Source: Alphaproteobacteria bacterium (GTDB taxonomy: Bacteria; Pseudomonadota; Alphaproteobacteria; UBA8366; Aestuariispiraceae). Taken from it: a DNA stretch of 64,000 bases. The notes under the pieces were generated by a model. The model was not told the DNA's origin, searched no databases, and worked only from the letters and a program-made list of their open reading frames with translations. A program made the position numbers and the translations under genes. This document shows positions 26,303 through 35,761 of the stretch, piece by piece; the stretch's first letter is position 1; each line of letters opens with the position of its first letter. The stretch is taken from NCBI GenBank assembly GCA_024743195.1, contig JANSXE010000005.1:124001-188000 (forward strand). The letters run 5' to 3'.

Positions 26303-27307
26303 TCAGACCGCCGCCTCAAGCGCGAGGTCGACATCCTCGCCCGAGACGATCCGCGTGAACAAGTCCATATCGACGGTGCGCCCGGTGACAAGGACCGCGA
26401 CGCGCGCGCCCGGCCGCTCGACCAGCCCGTGCAGCAGCGCCGCCGCGCCCACGGCGGCCCCGCCCTCGGTCACCAACTGCTCCTCGCGATAGAGCCAGCG
26501 CATGCCGTCGGCGATCTGGCGTTCGTCCAGCAGCACCACCTGATCGACCAGATCGCGCACCATGGCGAAGCTGACGCGGTTGTCGAGCCCGATCCCGCCG
26601 CCCAGCGAATCCGCGAGGCTCGGTTGCTCCGCAACGGCCACCGGACGCCCGGCCTCGAGGCTCTTCGCCATCGCGGGCCCGCGCGCCATGCTGATCCCGA
26701 CGATCCGCGCCGCCGGCCGTTTCGCCTTCACCGCCGCGGCGACGCCGGCCAGCAGCCCGCCGCCGGACAGCGGGACCAGCACCGTCTCCACCTCCGGCCA
26801 GTCCTCGACCAGCTCCAGCCCGCAGGTCCCCTGCCCCGCGACCACGTCCGGATGGTCGAAGGGCGGGATCATCACCATCCCCTCCTCGCGGACCAGACGC
26901 TCGGCCTCCTCGCCGGCCTCGTCCTGGCTGCGGCCGTGGATTCGGGCCTCGGCGCCCAGCCGCTCAATCCCGGCGATCTTGTTGGCCGGCACCAGGCGCG
27001 ACAGGCACACCACCGCCCGCACGCCCAACTGCGCCGCCGCGTAGGCGACGGCCCGACCGTGATTGCCGGTGGAGCAGCAGGCGACCCCGCGCGCGCGCTC
27101 TTGGTCTGTCAGCGCCAGGATCGCGTTCGTCGCGCCGCGCAGCTTGAAGGCGCCGGTGGGCTGCAGCAGCTCCAGCTTGAGGCGCACCTCCGCGCCCGTC
27201 CGCTCGCTCAGGGAGCCCGATGGGACCAGCGGCGCGCGCAGCACGCGCCCCGCTATACGCGCGTGCGCCGCTTCGATATCCTGAAGGGTAACTGGATGCG
27301 CCGTCAT
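26303..27307 (-). CDS. eutB: PLP-dependent hydroxyectoine utilization dehydratase, EutB-like
   Basis: A 334-residue fold-type II PLP enzyme related to threonine dehydratase. The PLP lysine is in LQPTGAFKLRGATNAIL near residue 55, the phosphate loop is SGGGLLAGVAAA near 185, and the substrate loop is CSTGNHGRAVAYAA near 80. The segment ADSLGGGIGLDNRVSFAMVRDLVDQV and the end RTVDMDLFTRIVSGED match the EutB subgroup better than biosynthetic or catabolic threonine dehydratases, and no regulatory ACT domain is present. It forms an operon with the EutC-like gene and is divergent from methylmalonyl-CoA mutase. The start at 27307 (MTAHPVTLQDIEA) is the family norm. Confidence 0.82.
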   Translation of the reverse strand: MTAHPVTLQDIEAAHARIAGRVLRAPLVPSGSLSERTGAEVRLKLELLQPTGAFKLRGATNAILALTDQERARGVACCSTGNHGRAVAYAAAQLGVRAVVCLSRLVPANKIAGIERLGAEARIHGRSQDEAGEEAERLVREEGMVMIPPFDHPDVVAGQGTCGLELVEDWPEVETVLVPLSGGGLLAGVAAAVKAKRPAARIVGISMARGPAMAKSLEAGRPVAVAEQPSLADSLGGGIGLDNRVSFAMVRDLVDQVVLLDERQIADGMRWLYREEQLVTEGGAAVGAAALLHGLVERPGARVAVLVTGRTVDMDLFTRIVSGEDVDLALEAAV

Positions 27308-27447
27308 GCGGCGCACTCTAGGCGGCGGGCCGCGGCCGGGACAAGGACGGTTGGACTCCAAGGGCGGTTGGACTCATGGCCCGCCTGGGCGGTATAACGC
27401 GCCCAACACGCCAAACGATAATGATCCGCTTGCGGGAGAGCCCCGAG

Positions 27448-29607
27448 ATGCCTGATGCCGAGAAGAAGACCCTCGCCGACTGGGAGGCCCTGGTCGAGAA
27501 GGAGACCAAGGGGCTCTCGCCGGACGAGCTGACCTGGAAGACGGCCGAGGGGATCGGGATCAAGCCGCTCTACACCGGGGACGATCTGGAGGGGCTGCCG
27601 CATCTGGGCGGCCTGCCGGGCTTCGCCCCCTTCACCCGCGGACCGAAGGCGACGATGTATGTCGGCCGGCCCTGGACCGTGCGGCAATACGCCGGCTTCT
27701 CGACGGCGGAAGAGTCCAACGCCTTCTACAAGCGCAATCTGAAAGCCGGGCAGAAGGGCCTGTCGGTCGCCTTCGACCTGGCCACCCACCGGGGTTACGA
27801 CAGCGACCATCCGCGCGTCGTCGGCGACGTCGGCAAGGCGGGCGTGGCGATCGATTCCGTCGAGGACATGAAGATCCTGTTCGACGAGATCCCGCTGGAG
27901 GAGATGAGCGTCTCCATGACCATGAACGGCGCCGTGCTGCCGGTGCTGGCGAGCTTCATCGTCGCCGGCGAGGAGCAGGGCGTCCCGACCGAGAAGCTGA
28001 GCGGCACCATCCAGAACGACATCCTGAAGGAGTTCATGGTCCGCAACACCTACATCTACCCGCCCGAGCCCTCGATGCGCATCGTCGCCGACATCATCGA
28101 GTACACGGCCGAGAAGATGCCGCGCTTCAACTCGATCTCGATCTCCGGCTATCACATGCAGGAGGCCGGCGCGACGCTGACCCAGGAGCTCGCCTTCACG
28201 TTGGCCGACGGGCTGGAATATGTGCGTGCGGCCGCGTCCAAGGGCCTCGACGTCGACAAGTTCGCGCCGCGCCTCAGCTTCTTCTTCTGCATCGGCATGG
28301 ACTTCTTCATGGAGGCGGCGAAGCTGCGCGCCGCGCGCACGCTCTGGGCCGAGCTGATGCAGAAGGAGTTCCAGCCCAAGGACCCGCGCTCCCTGATGCT
28401 GCGCACCCACTGCCAGACGTCGGGCTGGTCGCTGACCGAGCAGGACCCCTACAACAACGTGATCCGCACCACGGTCGAGGCGCTGGCCGCCGTGCTGGGC
28501 GGCACCCAGTCGCTGCACACCAACGCCTTCGACGAGGCGATCGGGCTGCCCACCGACTTCTCGGCGCGCATCGCGCGCAACACGCAACTCGTCCTGCAGG
28601 AGGAGACGGGCGTCACCCGCACCGTCGATCCGCTGGCCGGCTCCTACTATGTGGAGAGCCTGACCGCCTCGCTGATGGAGGAGGCGAAGAGCCTGATCGA
28701 CGAGGTCGAGGGCATGGGCGGCATGACGGAAGCCGTCAACGCCGGCTGGCCCAAGATGAAGATTGAGGAGGCCGCCGCCCAGCGCCAGGCCCGCATCGAC
28801 CGCGGCGAGGAGGTGATCGTCGGCGTCAACAAGTACAAGAGCGCCGACAAGGACGCGATCGACATCCTCGACATCGACAACAGCAAGGTGCGCGAGAGCC
28901 AGATCGCGCGGCTGGAGAAGATCCGGGCGGCGCGCGACGACGCCGCCTGCCGCGCCGCGCTCGACGCGCTGGCCCGGGCGGCGGAGGCGAAGGAGGGCAA
29001 TCTCCTCGCGCTTTCCGTCGAGGCGGCGCGCGCGCGCGCCACGGTGGGCGAGATCTCCGACGCGCTGGAGACGGTCTTCACCCGCCACCGCGCCACCATC
29101 CGCTCCATCACCGGGGTCTACGGCTCCGCCTATGAGGGGGACGAGGGCTTCATGAAGATCAAGGCCGAGATCGAACGCTTCATCGAGGCGGAGGGCCGCC
29201 GGCCGCGCATGTTGGTGGTCAAGATGGGCCAGGACGGCCACGACCGCGGCGCCAAGGTGATCGCCACCGCCTTCGCCGACATCGGCTTCGACGTCGATGT
29301 CGGCCCGCTGTTCCAGACGCCGGAGGAGGCCGCCGCCCAGGCGATCGAGGCCGACGTCCACGTCGTCGGCGTCTCCAGCCAGGCCGCCGGCCACAAGACC
29401 CTGGTGCCGCAGCTCCTCCAGGCGCTGAAGGACCAGGGGGCGGAGGACATCCTGGTCGTCTGCGGCGGCGTCATCCCGCCTCAGGACTATGATTTCCTGA
29501 TGCAGGCCGGCGTCAGCGCCGTCTACGGCCCCGGCACCAACATCCCGCACGCGGCCAGCGAAATCCTCCAGCTAATCTCCAAGGCCCAGGCGGCGGCGGC
29601 GGAGTAG
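27448..29607 (+). CDS. scpA: Methylmalonyl-CoA mutase, single-chain form
   Basis: An adenosylcobalamin enzyme that interconverts methylmalonyl-CoA and succinyl-CoA. The 719 residues include the TIM-barrel substrate domain ([21 protein letters not shown] near 65-85, [15 protein letters not shown] near 230) and the C-terminal B12 domain. The B12 domain has the histidine loop [13 protein letters not shown] (about 600-612) and [14 protein letters not shown]. Length and the catalytic motifs fit the large, catalytic subunit type that also works as a homodimer. The ATG at 27448 follows GGGAGA by about nine bases; an earlier ATG at 27421 is possible. A half-copy of the mmsA palindrome (CGCCAAACGAT) lies at 27409-27419. 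With MmsA it links valine and propionate breakdown to succinyl-CoA. Confidence 0.96.
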   Translation: MPDAEKKTLADWEALVEKETKGLSPDELTWKTAEGIGIKPLYTGDDLEGLPHLGGLPGFAPFTRGPKATMYVGRPWTVRQYAGFSTAEESNAFYKRNLKAGQKGLSVAFDLATHRGYDSDHPRVVGDVGKAGVAIDSVEDMKILFDEIPLEEMSVSMTMNGAVLPVLASFIVAGEEQGVPTEKLSGTIQNDILKEFMVRNTYIYPPEPSMRIVADIIEYTAEKMPRFNSISISGYHMQEAGATLTQELAFTLADGLEYVRAAASKGLDVDKFAPRLSFFFCIGMDFFMEAAKLRAARTLWAELMQKEFQPKDPRSLMLRTHCQTSGWSLTEQDPYNNVIRTTVEALAAVLGGTQSLHTNAFDEAIGLPTDFSARIARNTQLVLQEETGVTRTVDPLAGSYYVESLTASLMEEAKSLIDEVEGMGGMTEAVNAGWPKMKIEEAAAQRQARIDRGEEVIVGVNKYKSADKDAIDILDIDNSKVRESQIARLEKIRAARDDAACRAALDALARAAEAKEGNLLALSVEAARARATVGEISDALETVFTRHRATIRSITGVYGSAYEGDEGFMKIKAEIERFIEAEGRRPRMLVVKMGQDGHDRGAKVIATAFADIGFDVDVGPLFQTPEEAAAQAIEADVHVVGVSSQAAGHKTLVPQLLQALKDQGAEDILVVCGGVIPPQDYDFLMQAGVSAVYGPGTNIPHAASEILQLISKAQAAAAE

Positions 29608-29632
29608 CGGGAGAGGGATCAAGCCCGGCCCC

Positions 29633-29770
29633 GTCCTGACGCAGGTCAGGACCCATGCCTGAGCGGCTGCGGCCAGTCCGCAGGTCGCCGGGACGCGCCG
29701 CCCTTTCCCGCAACGCCCCAAGGGCCCCGCTGCCCCCTCTCAGTCATGGGCCCTGGTCGTCATCAGGGCG
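29633..29770. repeat. MITE-like palindromic element, family C, copy 1
   Basis: Inverted ends are GTCCTGACGCAGGTCAGGAC on the left and CAGTCATGGGCCCTGGTCGT followed by CATCAGG on the right, about 138 bp overall. The same element occurs at 31521-31655 in the same orientation, and the two copies bracket one membrane-protein gene. It does not code for protein. Confidence 0.8.
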
Positions 29771-29829
29771 CGACGGGGTTGGGAATCGATCGCAGAACCG
29801 CCCGCGTTGTCGAGATGTCGGCCCGCGCG

Positions 29830-31398
29830 TCAGAACGCCCCGATCCAGACTGCAAGATCGGTCAGCGTCTGCAGGTAGAAACCGCCGAGCGCCGTCAGCG
29901 CGCCGGCGCCGAGGCGCCAGAGGACGTAAAGGATCCCCGCCGCCAGGAGAAAGGGCAACGCCCAGACCGACCCGACCGCCAGCGGCGCCGCCACGGCCTT
30001 CCACGCCGCCCCCTGCGCGCCCGCGAGCAGCCGCGCCGCCGGCCGGCGCAGCGCCAGCGGCGCCAACGCCTGCGCGCCGAGCAGGCTCAACAGCCCGTGC
30101 AGCGCCGTCGGCACGATGGTGGAAAAGACCATCGCATAGAGCCACCAATGCTGATGCGGCTCCGCATGCAGCCCCGCGAAGAGCACGCCCAGATCCAGGA
30201 TCGGACTCCCCGCCAGCCGGTTCAGCCCCGCGACCACGGCCGTCAGCGCCGCGCCGAGCGCCAGGAACAGGACCAGCGCGACGGCGAAATCCAACAGCCC
30301 ATAAAGCAGCGGCTGCCGCGCCCGCAACCCGCGCCGCATCAGCGTCAGCGTGACCGCATAGGACAAAACGTCGAACAGCGCGTTGAGAAGCGGCAGGGCG
30401 GCGAAGAAAAGGAAGGCCAATCGCGCCAAATCCGGCACTTGATCCCACTGGAGCAGCAACGCCCCGGCGATCCAAAGGACCGGGAGCGCCACCGTGACAA
30501 GGACGCGAGCCGCCCCGTGGCGGCCATTGCGATCGAGGCCGGCCACGATGAACGCGCCGGCGACTGCGCCGACTGCTGCGGCTGCGACTGCGGCTGCGAG
30601 TGCCCCTGAGCCCGCGCCTGCGCCTGCGAGAGTGCCTGGGAGCGAGCCTGCTACTGCGCCAATGCCTCCGATGATGACTGCGCCGGCCCCGGCGCCGGCA
30701 ATGAGGAAACCGCCTGCGATCGCGAATCCCAGCGCAAGCGCACCGGCGACCGTTACGGCGACAAGGCCCGCCAGAAAACCGGCAACCAAAGCGCCCGCCG
30801 CGAGAAACGGCAGCAAGTGCATGACCCAGCGGACGACGCCCTGTGAGCGCGCCGCCGCCCAGTCAGACACGAAGAAGGACCCGACCACGACAAGGATCAA
30901 CACAGCCGCCGCGGCCCGGTCCGGCCAGAGCGGGGCGGCGGGCAGGACGAGCATCTCACCGACCCGCCCGTCGAAGCCGAGGAGCCACCAGCCGACCAGC
31001 AGCAGGATCGGATAGGCCACCGCGATGCGCAGCGCCGCGTCGTAGAGCCGCCAGGTCAGCGCCGCGCGGAACGTGGCGACTAGCCCCGCGTCCTCCGCCG
31101 CCAGGTCGCAGACCCGCCGCCAGATCAGCGCGAGCTGGCGCGAGGCGGTGAAGCGGTAGAGCTGGGTGAAGCGCGCCTCGGCCAGCGAACGCGCGATGTG
31201 CGTGCGCGACGCGGCGTCGAGCGAGCCCAGCAGGGCCGTGGCGCAGAGCAGCAGCCAGACCGCTGCGGCCGCCTTGGCCCACCAGGGAACCGGCAGGAAA
31301 GCGACGACGCCCGTCAGCAACCCGAGGAGGGCGAGGGTGAAGCCGGCCGCGCCCCAGTCGGGCCTGCCGGCCGCGCGCGCTCTTTCCTGCTCCGTCAT
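29830..31398 (-). CDS. Unknown polytopic membrane protein
   Basis: A 522-residue protein with about ten or more hydrophobic segments and no recognised domain. Examples are AAGFTLALLGLLTGVVAFL near residue 20, VAYPILLLVGWWLLGFDG near 130, an extremely Ala/Gly-rich block at about 195-285 that reads as consecutive membrane helices, and a repeated large hydrophobic tract near 450-480. A short cytosolic stretch with charged helices lies at about 65-110 (AASRTHIARSLAEARFTQLY). I cannot assign a function. The gene is alone and is flanked on both sides by family C elements in direct orientation. The codon bias matches the chromosome, so it is likely native. Confidence 0.75.
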   Translation of the reverse strand: MTEQERARAAGRPDWGAAGFTLALLGLLTGVVAFLPVPWWAKAAAAVWLLLCATALLGSLDAASRTHIARSLAEARFTQLYRFTASRQLALIWRRVCDLAAEDAGLVATFRAALTWRLYDAALRIAVAYPILLLVGWWLLGFDGRVGEMLVLPAAPLWPDRAAAAVLILVVVGSFFVSDWAAARSQGVVRWVMHLLPFLAAGALVAGFLAGLVAVTVAGALALGFAIAGGFLIAGAGAGAVIIGGIGAVAGSLPGTLAGAGAGSGALAAAVAAAAVGAVAGAFIVAGLDRNGRHGAARVLVTVALPVLWIAGALLLQWDQVPDLARLAFLFFAALPLLNALFDVLSYAVTLTLMRRGLRARQPLLYGLLDFAVALVLFLALGAALTAVVAGLNRLAGSPILDLGVLFAGLHAEPHQHWWLYAMVFSTIVPTALHGLLSLLGAQALAPLALRRPAARLLAGAQGAAWKAVAAPLAVGSVWALPFLLAAGILYVLWRLGAGALTALGGFYLQTLTDLAVWIGAF

Positions 31399-31729
31399 CC
31401 GGTTTCCCCTCCCGTGCGCGCCTGCCGGCCGCGCGCCGTCCGAGGCATGCTATCGGACGGCACGCCAGTTACGAAAGCCTCGGCGGTTGCGCGTCCTCTA
31501 TCGGTGAAGGCATTCTCCCCGTCCTGACGAACGTCAGGTCCCACGCCTGAGAGCCGGCGGCCGGCCGGAGGGTTGCGGGAGGCGCCGCCTTCGCCCCCTC
31601 GCCCCAAGGGTTTCGCGGCGACCGCTCAGGCATGGGCCCTGATTTTCATCAGGACGCGGCCGCGGTCGGGAGGCGCGCCGGGTCGCCGCGCTTTCCAAGT
31701 CCGGCCCCGCGCCCCTACACTTGCGCCCC
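31399..31729. other. Intergenic region before the MBL operon
   Basis: This 331-base gap between divergent genes contains the family C copy 2 (31521-31655). The rest must hold the promoters of the membrane-protein gene and the MBL operon. I see no other structure. Confidence 0.5.
31521..31655. repeat. MITE-like palindromic element, family C, copy 2
   Basis: The left end GTCCTGACGAACGTCAGGTC pairs imperfectly with the right end, whose complement is GTCCTGATGAAAATCAGGGC. Including CCCACGCCTGAG and its partner this makes a terminal inverted repeat of about 31 bp with a few mismatches. A decayed left end is also visible near 53090-53120. Confidence 0.85.
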
Positions 31730-33352
31730 ATGAGCGTCACCCTGTCCTTTCACGGCGCGGTGGGGGCCGTCACCGGCTCCTGCTACGCGCTCGAGCATCG
31801 CGGCCAGATCGTGCTGGTCGAGTGCGGCCTGTTCCAGGGCACGAAGAGCGTGCGGGCCCTGAACTACGGCCCCATCCCCTTCGACCTGAAGACGGTCAAG
31901 GCGGTGCTGATCACGCACGCCCATATCGACCATTGCGGGCTCTTGCCGAAGCTCGTCGCGCAAGGCTGGAAAGGCCCGATCTTCTGCACCGAGCCGACGG
32001 CGGACCTGATGGACTTCATGCTGCGCGACACGGCGCAGATCCAGGAGTTCGAGGTCGACCGCCTGAACCGCCGCAACCGCCGGCGCGGCCGGCCGACGGT
32101 GGAGCCGATCTACACCGCCGCGGACGCCAAGGCTGCGGTCGGCATGCTGCGCACCGCAGCGCTGAAGGAGCGGGTCGGCGTCGTCGACTGGCTGACGGCG
32201 CGCTTCTGGAACGCAGGCCACATCCTGGGCGCGGCCTCGATCGAGCTGGAGGTCGCGCCGGACGGGCGGGAGACGGCGCAACGCCTGATGGTCTCCGGCG
32301 ATATCGGCCCGGCCGACAAGGCCTTCCATGACGACCCGGAGGGGCCGGCGGAGGGGATCGACCACCTGATCCTGGAGTCCACCTATGGCGGGCGCATCCG
32401 CCCGCCGCTGGACGAGCGCGGCCGGCAGGCCGTGCTGCGCGACGCGCTGAAGGCCGCGATCGCGCGCGGCGGGCCGATCCTGATGCCGGTCTTCGCGATC
32501 GAGCGCACGCAGGAACTGCTCTACGACCTCGACCGGCTGATCGACCGGGGGGAGCTGCCAGATATCGAAACCTTCCTGGACAGCCCGCTGGCGATCCGCG
32601 CGACGGAGGCCTTCGACCGCCACCTGCCGCACGTCAACGAGCCGGGCACGCCGCACCCCTTCCGCCGCAAGAGCCTGCATCTGGTGATGGAGGCGAAGGC
32701 GAGCATGAAGCTCGCCCGGCTGCGCGGGCCGGCGCTGATCATGGCGGGCAGCGGCATGTGCGACGCGGGCCGCATCCGCGAGCACATGGCCGACCATCTC
32801 TGGCGGCCGGAGACGACGCTGATGATCGTCGGCTATCAGGCGCCGGGCACGCTCGGTCGCCTGATCGCCGACGGCGTGAAGCGCATCCGCATTCATGGAC
32901 AGCAGGTTGAGATCGCCGGCCATGTGCAGGTGCTGGAGACCTATTCCGGCCATGCGGACGCGGCCGGCCTCGTCGCCTGGGCCAAGGCGCGCGGGCAGGT
33001 CGCGGGAACGCTCTTCCTGACCCATGGGGAGGAGGCGGAGCGCGCGGCGCTGGCCGAGCGGCTGGCCGGCGCCGGGTTCGACCCGGAGCGGATCGAGCGC
33101 CCGACGCTCGACCAGCGCTATCGCCTGAAGGCCGGCGCGGCGGCGCAACGCCTGAAGCCCGCCGTCCGCCGGGCGGAGGCCAAGCAGATCGCCCAGCCGA
33201 AGGACTGGCACAACCGCTACGCCGCGGTTTCGGTCGCGCTGGCCGATGCGCTGCGCGACGCGCCGGACGACGCGACGCGCGCGCGGCTGCTCGCGCGCTT
33301 CGAGAAGGCGTTGGGGATCGACGGCGCCCAGGAGCGCAAGGAACGGCGATGA
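31730..33352 (+). CDS. MBL-fold/beta-CASP exonuclease-like protein
   Basis: A 540-residue protein of the metallo-beta-lactamase plus beta-CASP superfamily, which contains RNA-processing nucleases such as RNase J and CPSF73-type proteins. The zinc motif HAHIDHCG is near residue 62; further ligands are in WNAGHILGA, and the aspartate in SGDIG. The beta-CASP region spans about 210-400, with SGMCDAGRIREHM and the C-terminal HADAAGL motif (YSGHADAAGLVAW). The C-terminal 100 residues are helical and specific to this subgroup. It resembles the bacterial proteins annotated as exonucleases of the beta-lactamase fold involved in RNA processing. The stop overlaps the LOG gene start (ATGA). Confidence 0.9.
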   Translation: MSVTLSFHGAVGAVTGSCYALEHRGQIVLVECGLFQGTKSVRALNYGPIPFDLKTVKAVLITHAHIDHCGLLPKLVAQGWKGPIFCTEPTADLMDFMLRDTAQIQEFEVDRLNRRNRRRGRPTVEPIYTAADAKAAVGMLRTAALKERVGVVDWLTARFWNAGHILGAASIELEVAPDGRETAQRLMVSGDIGPADKAFHDDPEGPAEGIDHLILESTYGGRIRPPLDERGRQAVLRDALKAAIARGGPILMPVFAIERTQELLYDLDRLIDRGELPDIETFLDSPLAIRATEAFDRHLPHVNEPGTPHPFRRKSLHLVMEAKASMKLARLRGPALIMAGSGMCDAGRIREHMADHLWRPETTLMIVGYQAPGTLGRLIADGVKRIRIHGQQVEIAGHVQVLETYSGHADAAGLVAWAKARGQVAGTLFLTHGEEAERAALAERLAGAGFDPERIERPTLDQRYRLKAGAAAQRLKPAVRRAEAKQIAQPKDWHNRYAAVSVALADALRDAPDDATRARLLARFEKALGIDGAQERKERR

Positions 33353-34221
33353 GCCGCGATCCCCCCGAAGAGCGGCCGCCTCCCGGCGCGCATCCGCATT
33401 TCGAGAGCGAGAGCTATCGCCTCGCCTTCGAGGACCCGGCCTTCCAGTGGCGGGACGAGATGCGCCCGATGCGGCTCGCCGCCGAGTTCGCCAAGGCGGA
33501 TCTGGTGATGCGCGACTGGCGCATCCGCTCGACCGTCGTGTTCTTCGGCAGCGCGCGGGTGCGCCCGCTCGGCGACGCAGAGGCGGCGCCGCTGCCCGTC
33601 ATTGCGCGACGGGAGGCGGCGCTGCCCAGCGACGCCTACGAGGCCGCGCGCGCCTTCGCCCACCGCGTCGCCCGCTACAGCTGCGCCGCCAACCGGGCGG
33701 CCGGCGGCAAGGCGGCCGGCGCGCCGTGGGATTATGTCGTCTGCACCGGCGGCGGGCCGGGCTTGATGGAGGCCGCGAACCGCGGCGCGTCCGAGGCCGG
33801 CGCGCCCACCATCGGCCTGAACATCGACCTGCCGGAGGAGCAGGCGCCGAACCGCTTCCTGACGCCGGAGTTGAGCTTCCGCTTCCAGTACTTCGCCCTG
33901 CGCAAGATGCATTTCCTGCTGCGCGCGCGGGCGCTCGCGATCTTCCCCGGGGGATTCGGCACCCTGGACGAGCTGTTCGACGCGCTGACGCTCATGCAGA
34001 CCCGCAAGATGGCGCCGATCCCGATCCTGATGTTCGGGCGGGACTATTGGCGGCGCATCATCGATTTCGACGCCATGGTGGAGGCCGGCGTGATCGATCC
34101 CGCCGACCGCGACATGCTGCATTGGCCGAAGGACCCGGAGGAGGGCTGGCGCCTGATCGCCGCCCACAACGGCCTCGACGCCCATCCGCCGGGGGCGCCC
34201 CCGGGCAAGGAGGACCTATGA
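33349..34221 (+). CDS. LOG family protein (TIGR00730-type)
   Basis: LOG proteins cleave nucleoside 5'-monophosphates such as cytokinin riboside phosphates, or act as pyrimidine/purine nucleotide nucleosidases. The 290-residue protein has the two signature motifs, TGGGPGLMEAANRGA near residue 130 and PGGFGTLDELFDAL near 200, and the FFGSARV start of the Rossmann fold. An N-terminal extension of about 55 residues contains no recognisable domain. The gene overlaps the MBL gene upstream and the PEP-mutase-family gene downstream, each by ATGA, so the three are strongly coupled. The substrate is not defined by sequence. Confidence 0.9.
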   Translation: MSRDPPEERPPPGAHPHFESESYRLAFEDPAFQWRDEMRPMRLAAEFAKADLVMRDWRIRSTVVFFGSARVRPLGDAEAAPLPVIARREAALPSDAYEAARAFAHRVARYSCAANRAAGGKAAGAPWDYVVCTGGGPGLMEAANRGASEAGAPTIGLNIDLPEEQAPNRFLTPELSFRFQYFALRKMHFLLRARALAIFPGGFGTLDELFDALTLMQTRKMAPIPILMFGRDYWRRIIDFDAMVEAGVIDPADRDMLHWPKDPEEGWRLIAAHNGLDAHPPGAPPGKEDL

Positions 34222-35042
34222 ACGACCGTCATCAGCGCTTCCTCGACCTGCACAGGACCGAGGGCTGTTTCGTCATGCCGAACGCCTGGGACGCCGGCTC
34301 GGCCAAGGCGCTGGCGCAAGCGGGGTTCGCCGCCCTGGGCACGACCAGCGCCGGCCTCGCCTTCGCGCTGGGCAAGCGCGATCAGGCGGCGGAGATCGGG
34401 CTCGAGGCCGCGCTCGCCAACATCCGGGCGATCGCGGAGGCGACCGACCTGCCCGTCAGCGCCGATTTCGAGAACGGCTACGCCCACGACCCCGCGGGCG
34501 TGGCCGACGCGATCCGGCGCTGCGCCGACGCCGGCGCGTCGGGCGCCAGCATCGAGGATTATGCGGGCGCGCCCGAAACCGCGCTCTATGACGAGGGGCT
34601 GGCGGTCGAGCGCGTCGCCGCCGCCGTCGAGGCGGCGCGCGGCCTCGACCGGCCCTTCACGCTGACCGCGCGCTGCGAGGCCTATCTGATCGGCGATCCG
34701 GAGGCGGCGTCGGTGTCGCTGAAGCGCCTGAAACGCTTCGCCGACGCCGGCGCGGACTGCGTCTACGCGCCGGGCGTGCGCGAGCGCGGCGAGATCCGCC
34801 GCCAGGTCGAGGAGACGGGCGCCCCGGTCAATGTTCTGGTCGGCATGCCGGGCATGGCGGCGACGCTGGACGAGATGCGCGCGCTCGGCGTGCGCCGCCT
34901 GTCTGTGGGCGGCTCACTCGCGCGGCTCGCCTGGCGGGCGGTGTTCGAGGGGATCGACGAGTTGACCCAGGGGCGATGCAGCTACCCCGACCGCGCGGCC
35001 ACCGAGGCGGAGATCCAGAGACGGATCGGCAACGCCGATTGA
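34218..35042 (+). CDS. Isocitrate lyase / PEP mutase family protein
   Basis: A 274-residue TIM-barrel protein of the PEP mutase/isocitrate lyase superfamily (phosphonomutase-like). Signature segments are FVMPNAWDAGSAKALAQAGF near the start, VSADFENGYAHDP near 80, GASIEDYAG near 115, and the catalytic-type loop TARCEAYLIG near 155 with VLVGMPGMAATLDEM near 210. The KKCGH loop of true isocitrate lyase is absent, and the length matches the short family of oxaloacetate decarboxylase or 2-methylisocitrate lyase-like proteins of uncertain substrate. Its ATG overlaps the LOG gene stop by four bases, with AAGGAGG just upstream. Confidence 0.88.
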   Translation: MNDRHQRFLDLHRTEGCFVMPNAWDAGSAKALAQAGFAALGTTSAGLAFALGKRDQAAEIGLEAALANIRAIAEATDLPVSADFENGYAHDPAGVADAIRRCADAGASGASIEDYAGAPETALYDEGLAVERVAAAVEAARGLDRPFTLTARCEAYLIGDPEAASVSLKRLKRFADAGADCVYAPGVRERGEIRRQVEETGAPVNVLVGMPGMAATLDEMRALGVRRLSVGGSLARLAWRAVFEGIDELTQGRCSYPDRAATEAEIQRRIGNAD

Positions 35043-35163
35043 CGCCCGCCGCGCCGCCGCCTATATCCCCCGCGCCCGGAAGACGGACGTCGGGGGCGCG
35101 GCCCGTGCTGCGCCGGCTTCGCGAGAGCGCGGCCAATTCGCCCGACGCAGATGGGGACACGAC

Positions 35164-35742
35164 ATGACGAACGCGCTGCCGCGGGCGGGGCTTCTGCTGC
35201 CGCCGATGCTGGCCATGGGTCTGGTGATCCTGGCCGCCAACATCCTGGTGCAATACCCCATCCAGGCGACGGTGGGGTCGATCGACCTCGCCCAATGGCT
35301 GACCTACGGGGCGATCAGCTATCCGATCGCCTTCCTGGTGACCGATGCGACGAACCGGCTGTTCGGGCCGGAGGCCGCGCGGCGCGTGGTCTATGTGGGC
35401 TTCGCCGTCGGCGTGGCGCTGTCGCTGGCCTTCGCGCCCACGCGGATCGCGATCGCGTCCGGGACCGCCTTCCTGGTCGCGCACCTGCTCGACGTCTTCG
35501 TCTTCGACCGGCTGCGCAGCCTCGCCTGGTGGAAGGCGCCTTTCGTCAGCTCGCTGTTCGGCTCGGCGGTGGACACGGCGCTGTTCTTTTCGATCGCCTT
35601 CGCGGGCACGGCCGTGCCCTGGGTCAGCCTGGGCGTCGGCGACTTCTTCGTGAAGCTCGCCATGGCGACGCTGCTGCTGCCGGCTTTCCGGGCGGTCGTG
35701 GCGCTCTATCCCAAGCGCCTGCGCGCCGTCGAGGCGGCCTGA
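35164..35742 (+). CDS. yhhQ: Queuosine precursor transporter
   Basis: An inner-membrane transporter of the VUT/ECF-like family that imports preQ0 or preQ1. The 192-residue protein has about six hydrophobic segments (LLLPPMLAMGLVILAANILVQ; the WLTYGAISYPIAFLVTDATNRLFG motif near 45-70 with the conserved TDATNR; VYVGFAVGVALSLAFA; and the C-terminal FFVKLAMATLLLPAF). It leads directly into queA, tgt and queG, so this transport role fits the pathway well. A GC-rich inverted repeat at about 35069-35100 lies before it; I see no preQ1 riboswitch pattern. Confidence 0.92.
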   Translation: MTNALPRAGLLLPPMLAMGLVILAANILVQYPIQATVGSIDLAQWLTYGAISYPIAFLVTDATNRLFGPEAARRVVYVGFAVGVALSLAFAPTRIAIASGTAFLVAHLLDVFVFDRLRSLAWWKAPFVSSLFGSAVDTALFFSIAFAGTAVPWVSLGVGDFFVKLAMATLLLPAFRAVVALYPKRLRAVEAA

Positions 35743-35761
35743 GCGCCCGTCGGTCCGGTCC

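Noticed and set aside
27304-29550. 748-residue open frame antisense to methylmalonyl-CoA mutase
   Set aside because: Codon-bias shadow; the mutase motifs are on the plus strand.
35043-35163. Possible preQ1 riboswitch before yhhQ
   Set aside because: The leader is GC-rich with one hairpin, and no preQ1-I or preQ1-II consensus (A-rich tail, CUAGGAG-type ends) is seen.
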